From the NCBI GenBank assembly GCA_006226225.1, contig SBHI01000151.1, forward strand, positions 1 to 15,821: DNA of 15,821 bases, read 5' to 3'. The notes under the pieces were generated by a model that worked only from the letters and a program-made list of their open reading frames with translations, ran no database searches and was not told where the DNA came from. This document shows positions 13,433 to 15,821 of the stretch, piece after piece. The stretch is from Alphaproteobacteria bacterium. Lineage in GTDB: Bacteria; Pseudomonadota; Alphaproteobacteria; Micavibrionales; CSBR16-224. The translations under genes were made by a program, and so were the position numbers. Position 1 is the first letter of the stretch; each line of letters starts with the position of its first letter.

Positions 13433-13567
13433 AATATCCCCCATTTGCCCGTATGGTTTGTTAACCGTCGTTCGCGCCGTGCTCACGTATTTTATATACG
13501 CTCCGCGCGGCTTGCCTCTGTTGCGGCCCATACGAACAAAGCGGTGACACTTTTATGAGATTGTATG
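13433..13567. other. Convergent intergenic region with short inverted repeats
   Basis: This 135-base gap between convergent genes holds distant arms cgtatgg (13450-13456) and ccatacg (13528-13534). Between them is a small cgtat/atacg palindrome inside gctcacgtattttatatacgc. No typical hairpin with a T-run is visible for either gene. The GC-rich block around 13470-13530 may be a dispersed intergenic repeat, but one copy cannot show this. Confidence 0.3.
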
Positions 13568-15130
13568 TTATGCGGCTTCGGTCCCTTCGACATAGCGCGG
13601 GAAAACACCTTGCGGGGTCGGTAGTTCCGCACCTGTTTTTAGGGCGTGATCTGTACCAATGAAGGCGAAGCTGCGTTCGCTTTCAGTCAGGGCAAGCAGG
13701 TCGAGCAGTTTTTCCGTGCTTTCCGGCATCACCGGTTGCAGCAAGATACCGATATTGCGCACAGTCTCGGCAACAACATACAACACGGTGGCCATGCGTG
13801 CGGGGTCGGTCTTTTTCAATGTCCAGGGCGCTTGTGCATCAATATAGGCGTTGGCATCATTCAAGACGCGCCAGACGGTTTCCAGCGCCTTGTGGAACAT
13901 TTGTCCGTCCAGCTCTTTCCGCAAGGATTCCAGAAGCTCCGTACCGCAGGATTTTAGCAGCGCGCTGTCCTCGACCGTAAAGTCACCCGCTACGGGGACT
14001 TTGCCGTCACAGTTTTTGGCAATCATCGACAGGCTGCGCTGGGCAAGGTTGCCGAGATTATTGGCAAGATCGCTATTCATACGGCCGACCATCGCATCAT
14101 GGGAGAAATCACCGTCATTTCCAAACGGCACTTCGCGTAGAATAAAATAGCGCAGCTGATCCAGTCCGTATTTTTCCACTGCCTCGGCAGGGGCGATGAC
14201 ATTACCGATAGATTTCGACATTTTCTTGCCTTCCGCCGTCCACCAGCCATGGGCGAAAATACGTTTGGGTAATTCAATACCCGCAGACATTAAAAAGGCA
14301 GGCCAGTACACCGCGTGAAAACGCAGAATATCTTTGCCGACCATATGCAGATCGGCAGGCCAGAATTTTTTGAAATCAGCGGCGCTGGTGTCGGGATAGC
14401 CGAGGGCGCTGATATAGTTGGTCAATGCGTCGACCCAAACATACATGACATGTTTTTCATCACCGGGGACTTTGACACCCCAGTCAAAAGTTGTGCGGCT
14501 GATCGATAGGTCGCGGAGTCCGCCTTTCACAAAGCTGACGACCTCGTTACGGCGTGACTGCGGTAGAATGAAATCGGGATGCGCGTCATAAAATTCCAGC
14601 AGCCGGGTTTCCCATGCTGAGAGTTTGAAGAAATAGCTTTCTTCCTCCGTCCATTCGCAAGGACTGCCGAAGGGGCTGAGTTTCTCGCCGTTTTCGCCAT
14701 CGGTGATTTCATCTTCACTGTAAAAGGCTTCATCACGTACCGAATACCAGCCGGCATATTTATCCAGATAGATATCACCCGCATCCTGCATTTTTTGCCA
14801 GATGGCCTGTGCCGCCTTTTTATGTGCGGCATCGGTGGTACGGATGAACTGGTCATTGGAGATGTTCATCAAGTCACCCATTTCGCGGAAATTGACGGAA
14901 ACGCGGTCTGTCAGTTCTTGGGGGGTGATGCCTTGCTTTTCCGCGGTCTGGTAAATTTTCAAGCCGTGCTCATCCGTGCCGGTCAGAAATTTGACGTCAT
15001 AACCGTCCAGTCTTTTGAAACGCGCCAGCACATCGCAGGCCACTGTGGTGTAGGCATGCCCCAGATGCGGCTTGTCATTGACGTAATAGATCGGCGTGGT
15101 GATGTAATAGCTTTTTTTATTATCGGTCAT
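13568..15130 (-). CDS. metG: Methionyl-tRNA synthetase
   Basis: MetRS charges tRNA-Met, including the initiator, in the cytoplasm. The 520-residue protein has the class I signatures HLGH (22-25, within PIYYVNDKPHLGHAY) and KMSKS (303-307). GTDEHG (51-56) and WVDALTNYI (232-240) also belong to the methionine site region. The insertion domain has just one Cys (158) in the knuckle region, so zinc is probably not bound. The C-terminus stops after the anticodon-binding helical domain and lacks the EMAPII-like tRNA-binding extension found in E. coli; this is the short form common in alphaproteobacteria. The ATG has agggg eight bases upstream. It lies 11 bases after holB, in one transcript. The tatD gene that often follows metG in this gene group is absent, and the convergent maoC-like gene is there instead. 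Confidence 0.96.
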   Translation of the reverse strand: MTDNKKSYYITTPIYYVNDKPHLGHAYTTVACDVLARFKRLDGYDVKFLTGTDEHGLKIYQTAEKQGITPQELTDRVSVNFREMGDLMNISNDQFIRTTDAAHKKAAQAIWQKMQDAGDIYLDKYAGWYSVRDEAFYSEDEITDGENGEKLSPFGSPCEWTEEESYFFKLSAWETRLLEFYDAHPDFILPQSRRNEVVSFVKGGLRDLSISRTTFDWGVKVPGDEKHVMYVWVDALTNYISALGYPDTSAADFKKFWPADLHMVGKDILRFHAVYWPAFLMSAGIELPKRIFAHGWWTAEGKKMSKSIGNVIAPAEAVEKYGLDQLRYFILREVPFGNDGDFSHDAMVGRMNSDLANNLGNLAQRSLSMIAKNCDGKVPVAGDFTVEDSALLKSCGTELLESLRKELDGQMFHKALETVWRVLNDANAYIDAQAPWTLKKTDPARMATVLYVVAETVRNIGILLQPVMPESTEKLLDLLALTESERSFAFIGTDHALKTGAELPTPQGVFPRYVEGTEAA

Positions 15131-15141
15131 TTTTTACACCC

Positions 15142-15821
15142 CTAGCTGCGGATAAGGTCAAAAATTTTCAGGCAGGCGGCCTGACGGTCAAGATTAGCAT
15201 AGTCACAGGATTCATAACAGGCTTTCACATTCTCCCAAATCGTGAACCATCTCTGCGGCGTTTTCTGCGTAAAACCCGTCGCTCCGTTAACCAGACTTTG
15301 TTTGGCGGCGCGGGACAGAACTTTCAGAAGGATGTCCATAAACAGAGGATAGCGGTCTTTTTTTGCCGCCAGTTCCGCCGCACGCTTATGCGCATCGGCA
15401 TCGGAAAAACCCGCAAGCAGCGCCAGAATATCCTGATAGATTTCCGCGCCGCCTGTTTCATGCAGTGAGAGTGCTTCACCGATACTGCCGTCAGCCAGCG
15501 CCAGCAGGCCGGATTTTTCTTCCACAGCCAGATCGGGCAGGGCGCGGTCGAGCAGTATATTCATGTCCGTGTCGGACAGGTTGTGCAGCGGCAGCATACG
15601 GCAGCGCGAATGGATGGTTGGCAGAAACTTGCCGGGCGCGGTTGTTATTAAAATAATGACGGTTTTGGCGGGCGGTTCCTCCAATGTTTTCAGCAGTGCA
15701 TTTTGTGCGTCAGGGCGCATATCTTCCGCGCCGTCAATCAGCACGACACGCCAGCCTTTTTCCGATGGGGTGTGGGAAAGGAAATCGCGTGTGATCCGTG
15801 CCTCGCTGACGCCGATAAAGG
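15142..15821 (-). CDS. holB: DNA polymerase III subunit delta' (N-terminus outside window)
   Basis: The frame runs open to the window edge, so the N-terminus, with the Walker A region, is missing; 225 residues are visible. Delta' is a core part of the clamp loader that places the sliding clamp at primed DNA. Recognisable features are LIDGAEDM followed by QNALLKTLEEPP, and TTAPGKFLPTIHSRCR with the SRC motif that supplies the arginine finger to the neighbouring ATPase subunit. These belong to the AAA+ module. The remainder is the helical collar domain. There is no true start in view; a GTG at 15744 is internal (the codons before it, up to the edge, read as the expected continuation, with FIGVSEARI near the edge). 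metG follows after 11 bases. By analogy with related genomes tmk may lie upstream. Confidence 0.92.
   Translation of the reverse strand, partial: FIGVSEARITRDFLSHTPSEKGWRVVLIDGAEDMRPDAQNALLKTLEEPPAKTVIILITTAPGKFLPTIHSRCRMLPLHNLSDTDMNILLDRALPDLAVEEKSGLLALADGSIGEALSLHETGGAEIYQDILALLAGFSDADAHKRAAELAAKKDRYPLFMDILLKVLSRAAKQSLVNGATGFTQKTPQRWFTIWENVKACYESCDYANLDRQAACLKIFDLIRS

Overview
The window reads as chromosomal DNA of a Gram-negative proteobacterium, most likely an alphaproteobacterium of medium GC content. Supporting signs are the outer-membrane lipoprotein, the holB-metG gene pair, and a short NrdA without an ATP cone next to a short NrdB. The NrdR and DnaA sites at nrdA fit a free-living proteobacterium, and a TTAA-N7-TTAA element would fit CtrA control if the organism is an alphaproteobacterium. 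The class is inferred; no rRNA or tRNA is present to fix it.

Layout. 1-260 holds no gene but three stem-loops. 261-947 (+) is an orphan polytopic membrane protein. It converges on a leftward pair: a 138-residue unknown protein (955-1371) and a membrane-anchored Sel1-repeat protein (1417-2415). 2562-8414 is a leftward cluster of four envelope genes in the order DUF2207, LemA, DUF2207, DUF2207. Its genes are tightly spaced, with one ATGA stop/start overlap. Immediately upstream on the same strand is the class I ribonucleotide reductase pair nrdA (9540-11384) and nrdB (8491-9474). Its 458-bp upstream region carries two NrdR boxes 32 bp apart and two convergent perfect DnaA boxes. 11843-12763 is an OmpA-family lipoprotein (minus) with its own terminator. 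12962-13432 (+) is a MaoC-like hydratase with a recognisable sigma70-type promoter. 13568-15821 (minus) is metG preceded by holB, which is cut by the window edge.

How the genes work together. NrdA and NrdB form the class I reductase that makes deoxynucleotides. The promoter region suggests control by nucleotide level (NrdR) and by replication initiation (DnaA). The three DUF2207 proteins and LemA probably form a membrane assembly of unknown function. Each DUF2207 copy has a signal peptide, an exported N-terminal domain, membrane segments and a tail ending in Gly-Trp; the tails differ greatly in length. The three-paralogue arrangement around one LemA gene is the least ordinary system in the window. 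It may be partly co-transcribed with nrdAB through a terminator-like hairpin.

Several start codons are placed downstream of the longest open frame because Shine-Dalgarno sequences, signal peptides or promoters support the internal start: Sel1-repeat protein, both downstream DUF2207/nrd cases, nrdA, nrdB and maoC.
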